The notes under the pieces were generated by a model, which worked only from the letters and a program-made list of their open reading frames with translations, did not search any database and was not told the DNA's origin. This document shows, in pieces, positions 43,901 through 58,865 of a stretch of DNA of 64,000 bases. Both the position numbers and the translations under genes were made by a program. Within the stretch, counting starts at the first letter, position 1. Each line of letters starts with the position of its first letter. The stretch covers positions 254,501 through 318,500 of the forward strand of contig MCFG01000023.1 in NCBI GenBank assembly GCA_002104895.1, read 5' to 3'. The stretch comes from Anaeromyces robustus. Lineage: Eukaryota > Neocallimastigomycota > Neocallimastigomycetes > Neocallimastigales > Neocallimastigaceae.

Positions 43901-45438
43901 TAAATATAAAAAAATATAATCTATAATATATACAAATATATATACAAATATATGTAGAAATTAATTAAATATTATAATTACTATTATATTATATATAAAT
44001 AAATAAATACATTTATTATTATATATATCATTTATTATTCTATAATATAATATAATATATTTTAATATAATAAATATTTATTATACATGTTAATAACAAC
44101 CTAAATAATATTATCCATAAATATTAACTGCATACATTAACTATTTTAATATTTTAAATATTTTAAATATTTATTTATTGTCAAAAAAAAAAAAAAACTT
44201 TAAAATCAAAAAATAATAATAAAAAAAAATCATCCTATATTTTTTATCATCTCATATAAGAAAGAAATATGCAAAATAGATATAAATAAAATTATGTGTA
44301 AAATAATATATTTATGATATCATTATTTTATAATAAATAAAAAATCCATCATAATTAATTTCTTTTTTTATGATTGAAATAATATAAAAAAAAAAGGAGA
44401 AAAAAATTATTATTATTTACTATTATTCTTTTTTCATATATTTAGTATTCTTTATTCTTTAAAATATATATAAATCAATTCTTAATATTATTTGTATTTA
44501 TAAGAATACTAAATATTTATTTTATGCATATTATATTATAATTATAATGATAATATATTTAAATCTATAATAATTTATATTCTTGTAATATACAAAGAAT
44601 AAAAAGTCTTTTTTTGAATTTTAAATATTTTTTTCCTAAATTACAAATAAAAACTTTATTTAATATAATTTTTATGAGTTCTATCATGAATTATATATTA
44701 TCATTAATATTGATAATATATAATTTAAATTAAAATTTTTAAATTCTATGATTTAATTTATATATTAAAATGTTAATTCTACAACTATTGAATTTTTAAT
44801 TTAATTTAATTAAAATACTAAAAAAATAATAAATAATAATAAATAAAATAAATAATAATAAGATTTGAATAATAGAAAAAAGAAAAGTTTGTGTCATTTT
44901 TCAATAATAATAATCATAATATATAATGAATATATAATAAAATAATAAAAAATTTGATTTTTATAATATTATATAATATAATATAATATATAATATAATA
45001 GTATTATTTAGTGTATTAATGATATATTAGTTATTGAATGAATGAATGAATGATGTTTATTAAAAATAAATAAATGAAATTTAATATTAGGAATTACATT
45101 TATTATTATTTATTATTAATTATTATACATTAAATTGTATAATAATTCTTGTATAAAAATTTTATTTAATTTATTTTCATTTGGGTATTTTTATTAATAT
45201 TATTATTATTTAATATTATAAATATTATTAATATTATAAATATTAATTAATAAATATCTTATTATTATTTATTATTATGATTATAAATTATTATTATAAA
45301 AATTTCTCTTAATTTTGTTAGACTTAGTTTTATTTTTAATTTTATTTTATTATCCTAAAAATAAAAATATAATTAATCTATAATTAGTAATAGTATTCAT
45401 AAAGTGACATATGTAACAATATTTATTTTTATTAATGA

Positions 45439-45439
<1 letters not shown>

Positions 45440-45486
<47 letters not shown>

Positions 45487-45487
45487 T
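45440..45487. repeat. (ATT)n trinucleotide run
   Basis: About sixteen pure ATT units. A similar shorter run is at 45606-45632. Confidence 0.93.
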
Positions 45488-45601
45488 AATGATCTTTTTT
45501 TTTTTAATTAATTAAAACTTTTAAAAAAAGAACATTTTTATTACAAAAAAAAAAATGATGAGTAATTAAATTAAGAATAGTCTTAAATTTCTTTTTTTTT
45601 A

Positions 45602-45635
<34 letters not shown>

Positions 45636-47085
45636 TTCATTCTAGATTCAAAAATTACTTTTTATAAATACTAATTTATATTTATTTATTTATTTATAAT
45701 ATTTATTTATTTATATTTATTTATATATAATATTTATTTTATATTTATTTATTTATTTATTTGCATATTTATTTATTTATTTTAATATGGATGTAAATGA
45801 CTGAATTACTATTTATGGTAGGAAAAATTTTTTATTTTAATTTTTTTTATTTCTACAACCATAAATGATTTTATTCTATTTATTTATTTTTTAGGTTGGA
45901 ACTTTTTTTTTTTTTTTATTTTTAATCATTATTATAATAAATAAAGTTTTTAAATCTTTTTCTTTATTTTAAATTTACTTTTTTACTTTTTATTTTATTT
46001 TGTTAGTATTTTAGTTTTTAGTTTAAATAAATAAATATTATGATAAAATGTCTTTTTTAAACATAATTGTATAATTATTAAATCATTCAATAATAGATTA
46101 TTTTTTTTAAAAAAAAGAAAAAGAAAAAGAAAAAGAAAAGAGCGAATATAATTTTTTGATTTTAACATGACATGACATGACATTTTAACTTTTTTTTTTT
46201 TTCCTCTATAAAAAAATAAAAAAAAAATCCCATAAAAGTAGTTATTTTCAGGATTTAAACTTTAATTAATAATAAATTATTTTATAAATCATGTCATCAT
46301 TAAAAAATAAAAAATAAAAAAAAGTCCATCTATACTTTTATGTATAAATAAAAAATGAAAATGAAAATTAAAAATAAAAAAAAAAGATGAATCATCATTT
46401 TTTATTTTTTTTATTATTATAAATTTTTAAAATTTCTCATTTATTTATTGATGATGATGATAAATGATGACGTATAAAAAAAAAACAATAATTAACATTA
46501 ACATGTTTTTTTATTTATTTATTAAACATGAATAATATTATTATAAAAAAAAGCATGATATAAAATAATAAAGTGATAATTAATAAATAATAAAAAGCAT
46601 GTTATTTTTAAATAACAATATAACAATAGTAAAAAAAGTAAATAAAATAATTTTTTTTTTTAAACAATGATTTCATAATACAATAAAAAAGAAATAAAAA
46701 TAAAAGTAAAATAAAATAAAAACTTTATAGCATATAGAATTATTGTATATAATACTGTAAGTATTGTATGATTGTATTACAGTATTATGTATATAATATT
46801 GTATATTGAATATTGTATATATATGAAAAAAAGAAAAAAAGAAAAAAAAATAATCATATCATATTTAATAATAATAATAATAAAAAGAAAGAATAAAGAA
46901 TAAATAATAATAAAAAAAGCATGTTATATTTATTTAAATAATAAATAATAAATAATAAATAATAAATAATAAATAAATAAATAAATAATAAATATTTATA
47001 TAATAAATAATAAATAAATAAATATTAATATTAATATATATATTCAATTATATAATAATATTATATTATTCAATTATTCATTATT

Positions 47086-47092
47086 TATTCAT

Positions 47093-47167
<75 letters not shown>

Positions 47168-47168
47168 T
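47086..47168. repeat. (TTTA)n array, about 80 bp
   Basis: Pure TTTA units in the gene-poor region. Confidence 0.95.
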
Positions 47169-47556
47169 TATTAATTATTTAAATTATTTTGTATAAATTT
47201 TTTTTTATTAAATAGTGAATGATTAAAATAAAAAAAAATTTTTTTTTTTATTATTTCAATATTAAATTAAAAAAAAAATTTTTTTTCCATTTAAATTAAA
47301 AAAACGTTCACGAGACTGAAAATAAATTAAATGAAAAATTTTTTTTTAAAAAAAATAAAAAAAAAACAATTTTTTTTAAAAAAAAAAAATTAAAAAAAAA
47401 TATTTTTATCCAAATTTAGTTAAATTTAATTCTTTAATATGAATAGAAATACAATATATTTTAATTATATTATAAAATATATTATCCAATATATTAAATA
47501 ATATGTAATAAAATGATAAAAAAAGGTTACATAAATAAAAAATGGGTACTAAGATG

Positions 47557-47591
<35 letters not shown>

Positions 47592-47885
47592 GAGAAGAAT
47601 AAAAAAAACAAATTCTATTTAATATTAATATATAATAAGAATATATAATATTAATATTAATATTAATAAATAATAATAATATTAATAATAATATTAATAA
47701 ATAATAAATAAATAATTAAATATATTTTACAATTATACTATATATTATACTATTTATATTTATATTTATATTAATATTAATAATAAAAAAGTTTATAATA
47801 TAGTTTATATAGAGTTAATTGTAATTGTATATATACAATTCATTCCAAAAAAAATTTTTATTTCTCATGACCAATATGATTTTAT

Positions 47886-47972
47886 AGCAACAACAATAGC
47901 AACCAACAACCAACAACAACAAACAACAAACAACAATAAACAACAATAAACAAAAACAACTAACAAACAAAT
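47886..47972. repeat. (CAA)n-like A/C repeat
   Basis: Irregular CAA, CCAACAA and CAATAAA units. A second A/C block, AACAAAAC-type, is at 48535-48600. Confidence 0.85.
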
Positions 47973-48354
47973 TATAATAAAAAAACTTATTTTTCTTTTT
48001 TATTTTTATTTTTATTATTAAAAAACTAATCATTAAGTAATTAATAAAAAAAATAAATAGTTTTTTTGTTTTAATCATTCCATTCATTTAAGCATTCATA
48101 TAAATTTATATAAATTTATATAGAAATTGTCATATATTGTCATTACTATCATATTATTAATTAATTATTTTTATGATAATTAATAATTATTTATTTACCT
48201 ATTAATAATAGAATTATTCTATGAAAATAAAAATAAAATTAAAATAATAAAAATTAAAAATACAAAAAAATAATAAATAAAAACATTTTTAATTTAATTA
48301 TATACAAAAAATTAAATTTTAAAAAATTATTTATGTATTTCAAACATTAATCAC

Positions 48355-48445
48355 AAAAACGAAAATAAAACATGAAAATACGAAAATTAATCTAAAAATA
48401 CGAAAATAACAATTAAAATACGAAAATGAAAAACGAAAATACGAA
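48355..48445. repeat. Cluster of interspersed TACGAAAAT motifs
   Basis: The 9-mer TACGAAAAT occurs four times, with two shorter ACGAAAAT copies, at uneven spacing of about 15-25 bp. Each copy carries a CpG in an otherwise CpG-poor region. Confidence 0.8.
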
Positions 48446-49039
48446 AATGAAAATAAACAAGACTTTTTTATTTTCTTTTTTATAAAAATACAAATACAAA
48501 TAATATATATATATTAAAAGTAATAAATTAGAAACAAAACAACAAAACAACAAAACAACAAAACAAAAACAACAAAAACAATAAAATAAAACAAAACAAA
48601 ATGGAAAAAGGGAAATGAAACAAAAAAGAAAACAAAAAAAAAAAAAAAAAAAAAGAATTTTTAAACTAAATGATAAAAATTTAAATATTTTAATTCTTTT
48701 TTTTTTTTTTTTTTTTCTAAATATCTTTTTTATTGTAAATAAATATAAAGTTTTTTATTTATAAAGTTTAAATATGCTTTTCATTAATTATAATTATAAA
48801 ATATGAAAAAAAAAAAATGAAATTTGCGGTAATAAAATTTCTACCGTTTTTTATTTTCTATTTTCAATTTTATTATTTGTTATTTGTTATTTGTTATTAT
48901 AAAGTTTTTATTGATGGATTCTCATTTTTTTTTTTTTTATTATTAATTTTTAATTTGTTAATCATCAATATAAATATAAATAAATAAAAATAAAAATAAA
49001 AATAAATAAAGATAAAAATAAATTTTAATAATTTAATTA

Positions 49040-49043
<4 letters not shown>

Positions 49044-49082
<39 letters not shown>

Positions 49083-49084
49083 AT
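49044..49084. repeat. (AAAT)n, ten units
   Basis: Pure AAAT run. Confidence 0.93.
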
Positions 49085-49615
49085 AGTAGAAAATGTTTAA
49101 AAACAAAAAAAAAATATTAAAAAAAAAATAATAATAAAAAAAATATTAAATAATATGAATTATTAAATGATAGATTAATTAATAAATTAAAAAAAGATAG
49201 TTAATGGATTTCTTTTGTACAAATAAAATTTATTTATTTATTCATTCATTTATTTATTTATTTTTTATAACGGAATAAAAATTAAAATTAATATTCTATT
49301 AATTCTATTAATTCTATTAATTCTTTTTTCTATAATCACTATTATTATTATTATTATTATTTTTATTATTTTGAGTTTCAGCATGACCTTCACTAAGAAC
49401 CAACAAAAAATTAAAAAAAACTAAAAAGAAAAACTGGATACAAACCATGAGATAAAAAAAAATTAAAAATTAATAAATATTTATAAATATTAATTATAAA
49501 CACATACATTAACATTGTTATATGATAAAATAATCACAATTCTATTTTATATTTTCTAAACCATTTATTAATATTAATATAAACATAATAATAATAATAA
49601 ATAATATAAATAATA

Positions 49616-49675
49616 TTAAATATAAATATAAATATAAATATAAATATAAATATAAATATAAATATAAATATAAAA
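49616..49675. repeat. Hexanucleotide (AAATAT)n
   Basis: About nine to ten units, the same repeat type in the opposite orientation to the one at 3648-3730. Confidence 0.93.
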
Positions 49676-51007
49676 TGATTATTATTATTTATTAATATTA
49701 TTATTATTAACTATTATTTATTATTTATTATAAAATTTTTGTTAATTTTTTTTTTCGTTGTATCGTCTATTTCTTTTTTTATTTTTTTTATTTTTTTTAT
49801 TTTTTTATTTTTTTTGTTTTACCCAATGACTAATAATAAATGTTAATGCATTCATTTTTATTTTTCTATTCCATTCTATTCCAAAAAAAAAAAAAGTTAA
49901 TTTTTTGTTTTTTTTTTTTTTTTTTTTTGTTTATATTTTATTTATATTTATTTTTTACCATTCAAAAACTATTCCATTGAACAGCCATTCCATAATTCCA
50001 TAGTTTCAAATAATTAATAAAAAAAAAATAGAAAATAAAAAAATAAAATAAAATTATATTATTATATAATAAACAATATAAATATTTATATTAATATTAT
50101 ACATACCATTACATTATATAATATATAAGTTTATATATTATATTATATAATAATATATGATTTTATATATTGTATTATATTATATAATATATTATTAATA
50201 AAGATTTTCTTTTTCTATAATTTTATTTTAATTTATAATTTATTCCAAGACGAAAAAAATTTTTTTAATATAAAAGTATTAAATTTATTTCTATATATTA
50301 TAATTAATTGTAATATATATAAATAAATTAAATTAGATCTTAAAAAAAGTAAATGTAAACAATTTTATATTAAAAAGTATAAACTTTATATTTATAGTTT
50401 AAAATTAATAATAATAATAATAATAATAATAAACGTTTCACTCTGTAAGTATTTTTCTATTCTTAATTAATGTATTAATTAGAATTACAAAAAAAAAAAA
50501 AAAAAAAAAAAAAACATTCTATAAAAGATGTCTTAAAATAAATAGAAAAAAAAAACAAAACAAAACAAATCCATAAAGTAATAACAAAAACACTTTTTTT
50601 TTTTTGTTTTGTTTTTATAGTATCGCCATAAATAAATAATTATATATATAGATATTATAGAATTAATATATTATGTTTGAGAAAATAATTATTAATATTA
50701 ATACAAATAGAGGAAAAAAGAAAAAGAAAAAAAAAATTTTTTTATTATTATTAATTAATAGTTAAACACAAAAAAACAAAAAGGAATTTTTGACCACATA
50801 ATAATAAACACTTTTTTTCTTTTTTTCTCTATTTATTAACTTAAAGAGGCAAAGAAACATTAAAAAAAAATTTTTTTTTATTATTATTTTACCTCTTTTT
50901 TTTTTTTACTTCCAAATAAAAGTCTAGAATTATAAATATAATTTATGTATTAAAGTAATCATATAAAAATTAAATAAGGCTAAAAATATATTTTTTTAAT
51001 AGGTTAA

Positions 51008-51310
51008 AATTTTTTTATTTAATTTATTTATTTATCTATTAACTCTTATTTACTTATTTATTTAATTTATTTATTTATTTATTTTAATTATTGATTTATT
51101 GATTTATTTATTTATTTTATTTATTTATTTATTTATTGATTTATTGATTTATTTATTTATTTATTTATTTATCTATTTATTTATTTATTTATCTATTTAT
51201 TTATTTATTGATTTATTGATTTACTTATATATTTATTTATTTATTTATCTATTTATTTATTTATTTTAATTAATTATTTATTTATTTATTTACTTATTTA
51301 TTTATTTTAT
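51008..51310. repeat. Degenerate TTTA array with TTGA, TCTA and TTAC variant units
   Basis: About 300 bp of TTTA in which variant tetramers recur in blocks, such as paired TTGATTTATTGA. The block structure suggests an older array with internal duplications. Confidence 0.88.
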
Positions 51311-52708
51311 TTTTTTTTTTTATGTTTTTTGCTTTTTTTATGTTTTTGCTTTTTTGTTTTTTTGTTTTTTGTTTTTTTGTTTTTAATTTTGTTTTTTGTT
51401 TTTTGTTTTTTGTTTTTAAGCTCTTATAAAAAAAGAAATTTTGGCTAAAAAACAAAATTAGAAAAAACAAAAAAAAAAAAAGGATGATGATCAAAAATAA
51501 TTTAATAAAATGAATAATAATTATTCATTATTCAATAAAGTCATTTTAAGTCATTAAAAAATAATAAAAATAAAAAAATAAATAAAAAAACATTCTATAG
51601 AATTCTTTTTAATTATTAAATAAAAATTATTAAATAAAATTATTGTAATAAAAATAACAAAAATAACAAAAATACAAAAAATAACAAAAATACAAAAAAT
51701 ATAAAAATAAAATAAAATACAAATAAATGAAATAAATAAAATTCTTTTTTTTTAGCACACTAAAAATTAAAATAAAAATTAAAATAAAATGAAATTTTGT
51801 GTTTATGTTTTAAAGCATAAAACATCAAATAAAACAAAAAATAATTAATAATTAATATGAAAATAATTTAAATAAATAATAATTAATAAATTAAATAAAT
51901 AAATAATAAATTAAATAAATAATCATTAATAATTAAATAAATAATTTTAATTCTAAGAAATGGTACAAAAATAAAAAAAAAACACTATAATAAATCATTT
52001 ATATTAAAAAAATTTTTTTTAACTTTCTGAATACAAATAATATTAAATAGTAATAAATAATAATAGATAATAATAAATAATGAATAATATGATTTATTAT
52101 ATAATAATTATTATTTAATATTATATTCTCTATATATTATATTAATTATTATTTATATTATTATTATTATATTTATTTATTTATTTATTTATTATTTATT
52201 TAATTTATTTATTTAATAATTATAAATAATAATAAAAAATCTTTAAAGTAGAGAGGAAAAAAAAAAAAAAAACGGAAAAGAAAAGAAGAGACTACACAAA
52301 TGTAAAACAATAGAAGAATATTTAAAAATGCATAGAGGTTTTAAATGCATTTAGATACAAAATTATAAGAATACAAAATTATTATTATTATTATTAAATG
52401 TTTTAAGAATAATGCACTTATTTTAATCATGATTAATTATTAATGATAGTATGGAATTTTTAAAACATTTTCTTTTTTTTAATTCTATTTTTTATTTCTA
52501 TTTTTAAAAATGTTTTATGTTTTATGTTTTTTGTAATTATTTAACATTAAAAAAAAAAAAAATAATTGTTATTATTATTTATTTAAAATTATTATTATTA
52601 TTATTATTTTAAGAATTAATAATTATTAATAATTAGTTTTTTAGTTTTTTTAGTTTTTAAGTTTTTGTTTAGGTTTTTTTTGTTACCATTTTCAAATTAC
52701 CATATTTG

Positions 52709-52817
52709 TTAATATTGAAATTATTTTATTTTATTTTTATTTTATTTATAACTATTTTAAGTATAACCAGCGGTCAAAATCATAAAATAAAATAAAATAA
52801 AATAATTTCAATATTAA
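52709..52817. repeat. Inverted repeat, arms of about 36-40 bp
   Basis: The left arm from 52709 (TTAATATTGAAATTATTTTA) pairs with a right arm ending at 52817. The central 33 bases include ATAACCAGCGGTC, unusually GC-rich for this region. Confidence 0.8.
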
Positions 52818-53058
52818 AAATAAAAGTAAAAATAAAAATAAATTAGAAAATAAAATTAGAAAATGAAAATAATTAAAATGCGGTAATATTTTAATATTAA
52901 AGATAAAAAACAAAAAACAAAAACAAAAACAAAAAGAATTTAAAATATTTTTTATTTATTTTTTTAATATTTTTATTTTTAAAAATTGATCATTAATAAT
53001 TAATATGAAACTAAAACTAGCCATCATCATCATTATTTTTTTATTAAAATGGAAAAAG

Positions 53059-53154
53059 AAATTAAATAAAAAAAAGAAAAAGAAAAGAAAATGCTAATTT
53101 TAAATTTAAAAATTTAAAATTAACATTTTCTTTTTTTTATTTAAATTAAGCGTA
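53059..53154. repeat. Near-palindrome, arms of about 40 bp
   Basis: An ATTAAATAAAAAAAAG arm leads into GAAAATGCTAATTTTAAATT, mirrored by AATTTAAAATTAACATTTTC and a T-rich arm. The left arm carries an extra AG-rich insertion of about 9 bases. Confidence 0.75.
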
Positions 53155-53880
53155 ACAAGTTAAAAATGGTTATTATTTACATATAAATCTATGTTGTTGT
53201 TTTTTTCAAATATATATATATAAAATAAAACAAAACAAAGCAAAATAAAATATAGAGAAAATAAACAATAAAAAATATAAAAAAAAAAAAAGTAATAAAA
53301 TAAGATTAAAATAAAATAAGATTAAAATAAAATTAAAACCTAAATCAAAAAAAAATAAAATAATAATAATAATTAATAATAATAATAATAATAATGAATT
53401 ATTAATTAATTAACTTTGACAATTAAATAAAAAAAATAAAAAATAAAACAAAAAAAAAATTTATCCTCCATCAAATCTTGAAAATAAAAAAAGTTTAAAT
53501 TATAATATATATTAAATTATATTATATCATATATTACATTATATTCCATTCTATTAAATTAAATTAAATTAAATTATATATTAAACAATATTTAATATTT
53601 AATATTCTATTTTATTTTATTTAATATTTTATTTAATATTTTATTATTCAATAATTAAAATAATTAAGAATTTTTTTTTTTTAATTTGTTGTTATGGATG
53701 GATATGTGTGTGTCAAGTTTTTTTAAATTGTTATTATTTTTTTTTACCATTTTTTCTAATAATTAAGTTTTAATTTTTTATTTTAATTATTGATTTTAAT
53801 TATTTTATATTTATTCTAATTAAATAATGTAAAACTTAACTTAATTACAAAATTACAAAGTAAAAAATAAAACATAAAAA

Positions 53881-54016
53881 AAAATGAAAATGAAAACAAA
53901 AATTACAGTAGTTATAAAATGAAAATAAAATAAAATAAAATAAAAAAAAAAAATAAAAATACACTTGTTTTGAGTTACAATACTTAATAAATAAATTAAT
54001 AAATTAATTGATTGAT

Positions 54017-54048
<32 letters not shown>

Positions 54049-54236
54049 ACAATAATAATAATAAATAATAATAACAAAAAAGTTTTTTTTTTTTTTTTTT
54101 TATGTTTTATTTTTATTATTTTGTAATTAAGTATTGTAACTCAAAACAAGTGTATTTTTATTTTTATTTTTTATTTTATTTTATTTTATTTCATTTTATA
54201 ACTATTGTAATTTTTATTTTCATTTTTACTTGTTTT
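53881..54236. repeat. Long inverted repeat, arms of about 105 bp
   Basis: The left arm 53881-53987 and right arm 54127-54236 are near-perfect reverse complements. They include the non-repetitive core TACACTTGTTTTGAGTTACA (53960-53979) and its complement, so this is not a simple AT coincidence. The roughly 140-bp loop holds (CAA)n and poly(T) tracts. Confidence 0.92.
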
Positions 54237-54713
54237 ATTTTTATTATTTTTAGTGTTTAATTTCCCCACTTTATATTTGAAATTTGAAATTATGAAATTA
54301 GGAATTATAAATAATAATACATAATAATAAATATTAAATATATTATGTTAAAATAAAATTAAAAAAAAAAACTATTATTTTTTTTATAATAAAAGTACAT
54401 AAAATGAAAATATATAATAAGAAATATATAGAATTAATAATATTATTTATTTTTAAAATAATAAAATTAATAGTTTTATTACAATCAAATTAATGGTTTT
54501 ATTATCTATTTTATTTTTATTTTTTTTATTCAATTATTCAATTATTCAATTCTACTTTGTTTTTATTTTTTATTTTTTTTTATAATTCCACTTTTATTCA
54601 ATTCTATTTTTCTATTTTTTTCTATTTTTCTATTTTATTATTTAATTTTTTATGATCTTTTTTTTTTTCCAATTTTTTTTTTTATTTTTTTTTTGTTTCT
54701 TTTTATGGTCAAA

Positions 54714-54849
54714 AACCTTAATCAATAATAAAATAGTTATAAAATAAAATATCCATTGGAAAAATGGAAATCATTAAATATTATTTATTTTATTATTTAT
54801 TGATTATTTTATAATAATTTATTCTTTTTTATTATTATTGATTAAGGTT
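54714..54849. repeat. Inverted repeat, 18-bp exact arms
   Basis: AACCTTAATCAATAATAA (54714-54731) is the exact reverse complement of 54832-54849, with about 100 bp between. Confidence 0.85.
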
Positions 54850-56983
54850 ATATTAAAAAACAAAAAAATAAAAAATTTTATTTTTATTTAAAAAAATGTA
54901 TTCCATTCCTATATTACAATCAATTATCATTAATACAATAATATATTATTTTATTTTATAAAAATTAAGATTTTCTTTTTTTTTATTTCTTTTTTGTTTT
55001 TATGTTTTTTATTACTTAAAAAAAAAAAAAAAAAAAAAAAAAGATTAATTCATTAATCATTAATCATTAATAATACATTCTTCTCTTTAATATTATTATT
55101 TATAACTATTTAAAAAAGAGAATAATACTAATAGTTAAAACAAAATGAAAATGAACAAATATATTATTATATATTTAATATTATTCCATAATATCATTAA
55201 AATGTTATTAAAATAATAAATAATTTTTAAATATTAATAAATAATAAAGATTTAATAACTTTTATATTGTTCTTTTCTTTTCTTTTTTTTTTTTTCTTTT
55301 TTTTAAAAAAAAAATTTTTTTTTAAAATTTTTGGCTAAAAAAAATGAAAAAAAAAAATTTTTTTTTTTTATTAGAATTGTGATAAAAATTTTTGAAAAAA
55401 AAAAAAAATGGAGAATGAACAATATTAATTTTTATTTTTATTTTTCTTTTTCTTTTATTTTATATTTTATTTTGTATTAAAATTGTACTTTTTTTTTATT
55501 TTTTTATTTTCTTTTACTTTTTCATTGTCATTTTCATTGTCATTTTTTTTGTTAAAACTTTTAAACCAAAAAAAATAAAAATTCTTCTTCTTTCTTTATT
55601 CTCTTAAAAAAAATAAAATTCAATTCAATGAATATTATTTTTATATTTTATTTTTTTATTTTTATAATTTTTATGATTTTCAATAATTAAAAAAAAAAAG
55701 AATATATTAAAATATATTATAATGTATTTTAATATATTAGTTAAATGACAACCATTTTTATACCATAATATATATAGAAATAAATAAAAAAATGGAAAAT
55801 AAAAAAATAAAATAAAATAAAAAATGAGAATAAATTTTTATTTATTAAAAGAAAAACAATTTATTTTATATATAATCGTCATATATTATAAGTATAAAGG
55901 AATAAAAGATTTGAATATATTTTGTTTATTAAGTTAATAATATAAATGACTCAAAAGAATAAAAAAAATTTAATATAAAATAAAGATTAAAATTATATAA
56001 AAAAATTGGATACAAAAAAATTAATAATTTATTATTAACCTTAAAAAATAAAAAAAAAATTTATTATTATTATTATTATTATAAGTAATATAGTAAATAT
56101 ATTATTAAATACATTTAAATATAAATATATTTATTAATATTTATTAAGATATTAATATATTAATATGTAATGTACATTGCACTGATATTAAAATATACTA
56201 AAATAGAAATGTAATTATAAATAAATAATAAATAATAATTATATAAATAATAAATAATAAATAATAAATAAATAAATATAAAAGACGTAGTTAAATAATT
56301 AATAATAAATAATAAATAATAATAATTAATAATAGTTAATAATAAATAATAACTATACTTATTTAGTTTGAATTAAAAAAGTCTATATATATATATATAT
56401 ATATATAGTGAGAGAGAGATAGATTTTTTATTATCTTGTGCATTCCTTATTTATAATAACTTTATAAAGTTTTAAAGATTAATAGAAATAATTAACAACT
56501 TTTAAATGAATTATTATTCTCTTTTTAAGAAATGATAAAAATACAATTTATTAATGAGCATTAATTAAACTCCAAGACTTTAATAAAATAATAATAATAA
56601 TAATAATAAATATAAAGAATTATTAATATTTATATTTATAATTTGATTTATTATAATACTATATAATACAATACAATACAATATAATATAATATAATATA
56701 ATATAATAAATATAATATAATAATAAATATTACAAAAAAATAATTATTCAATTATTAATTATTCAATTATTTAATTATTTATTTAATTATTTAATTATTT
56801 ATTAATTATTTAATTTTTTATTAATGAAAATACAAATAATAAAAATAATAAAAAAAGAAACGGTCTACTTTTTGTTTTATTATTATTAATTTAATTTTAG
56901 ATTTTAATTTATTATTTTAATTTAGTTGCTTAAATTCATTTTAGGGTGTTGAAGACTTATTGAGTTAATTAATTATTGTATTT

Positions 56984-56986
<3 letters not shown>

Positions 56987-57040
<54 letters not shown>

Positions 57041-57042
57041 TT

Positions 57043-57129
<87 letters not shown>

Positions 57130-57131
57130 TT
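56987..57131. repeat. (TTTA)n array, about 145 bp
   Basis: Pure TTTA apart from one TTTTA slip. The Tyr-Leu-Phe-Ile frame across it is not a gene. Confidence 0.96.
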
Positions 57132-58342
57132 TTATTTCTTTATTATTTCACTATGCCTGGAATTTTCATGATAATATATAATTTTATTTCTTTATTTTCA
57201 TTTTCTTTATTTTATTTCTTTGCTTATTTATTTATTTCTTTATATTTCTTTATTAATCCCTTATTATAAAATGAAATGTTGTATAAAAATAATAAAATTT
57301 TTTTAGTTCAATTTTCCAATTTTTCCAATTTTTCCATTTTTTCCCAATTTATAATTAAAAAAAAAAAAAAAAGGAAATATTTATATATCATTAATTAATT
57401 AAAAAAAAAAAAGTATTATCCTATTTTTAAAGTTTATAAACTTTTTAATAAAAAGATGAATCATTTATGGTAACAACAACAATAATAATAATGATAATAA
57501 CAAATAATAACAAATAATAATGATGATTAATAATTAATCATTAATCATTATTCATTAATAATCATTAATAATAATGATATAATGTTTAATTAAATAAAAA
57601 GTGAAATAAGTTTTAACTTTAAAGTTTTTAAGATTATAAATAAATGAATGAATGAATGAATAAATGAATAAAGATATAAAAGGAATTATAAATTGAATCA
57701 TATATAAAAAAAAGTAAACATTGTTTTTTTTATTGTTTTTATTATTAACTAATTTGGTTAAATTATTTAGAAAATAAAATAAAAGAAAAGAAAAAAAAGA
57801 AAGAAAATAAATTATTTAAAGTTCAATTTAAAAAAAAAACTTTAAATTGGAAAAAAAAATAATTAATAAATAAATTTTTTTAATAAAAAAAAAACGTTTA
57901 TATACAATAATCATAACGTTTTTTTTTTTTTTCTCATTTTTTCTTTATTTTATTTTATTTTATTTTATTTTTTACTATAGCACTACATTACATTTATATT
58001 ACTTTATTTAGTATTATAACATCTTTTTTGAAAATAAACGTTTTTTTTTTTTTTTTTTTATTCATTTTATTTAATTAATTAAAAAAAAAAGTTTAAAAAT
58101 TTTAATTAATAAAAAATAATAATTAAAAATAAAATAAAAATTATAAAAAATTTATTTATAATAATTAATTATTAATAATAAAGTTTTCATTAATGTATAA
58201 TTATAATTATAATTGTAAAAAATAAAAAAATAAAAAAAAAATAAAATTGAAATTCTTAACCACCTTACATATTGATACATAAAATAACATTAACATTAAC
58301 ATTAAAAAAAAAACATGCATGTAAAATAAATTAAATAATCAA

Positions 58343-58378
<36 letters not shown>

Positions 58379-58865
58379 TATATGTATATTTATTGATACA
58401 TAAAAATTAAATGTATAATGAAAAAAAAAAAATTTATTTTTATTTTTTATTTTTTGATTTTTTGATTTAGATATATACGGTAAAAATGCTTTCTCTTAAA
58501 TTTTTATGAATTTTTTTTTTTTCATTAATCAAAAATTATATTCAATAATCTCAATATTTTTATTATTCTTATTATTCTTATTTCTTCTTTTATTACAAAT
58601 TATTAATTATTATTCAATATTCATTATTCATTATTATTCATTAATTAACATATAAATTATTGTTAATTTTTTGAATAATAATAAATAATATTACGAATAT
58701 AATTAATTAAAATGATTGTTATTCATATATTAATTTTCTTATTATTGTTGTTCTTACATTTATCATATTCTTATTATTATTATTCTTATTATTTTTAGTA
58801 TTATTATTATTATTATTCTATTTATATATATAAAACTATTATTTCTTAATAAACTTCATTGATAT

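Noticed and set aside
46142-46183. CRISPR-like array of CATGA repeats
   Set aside because: ATGACATGAC is a 5-bp slippage repeat without spacers, in a eukaryotic genome.
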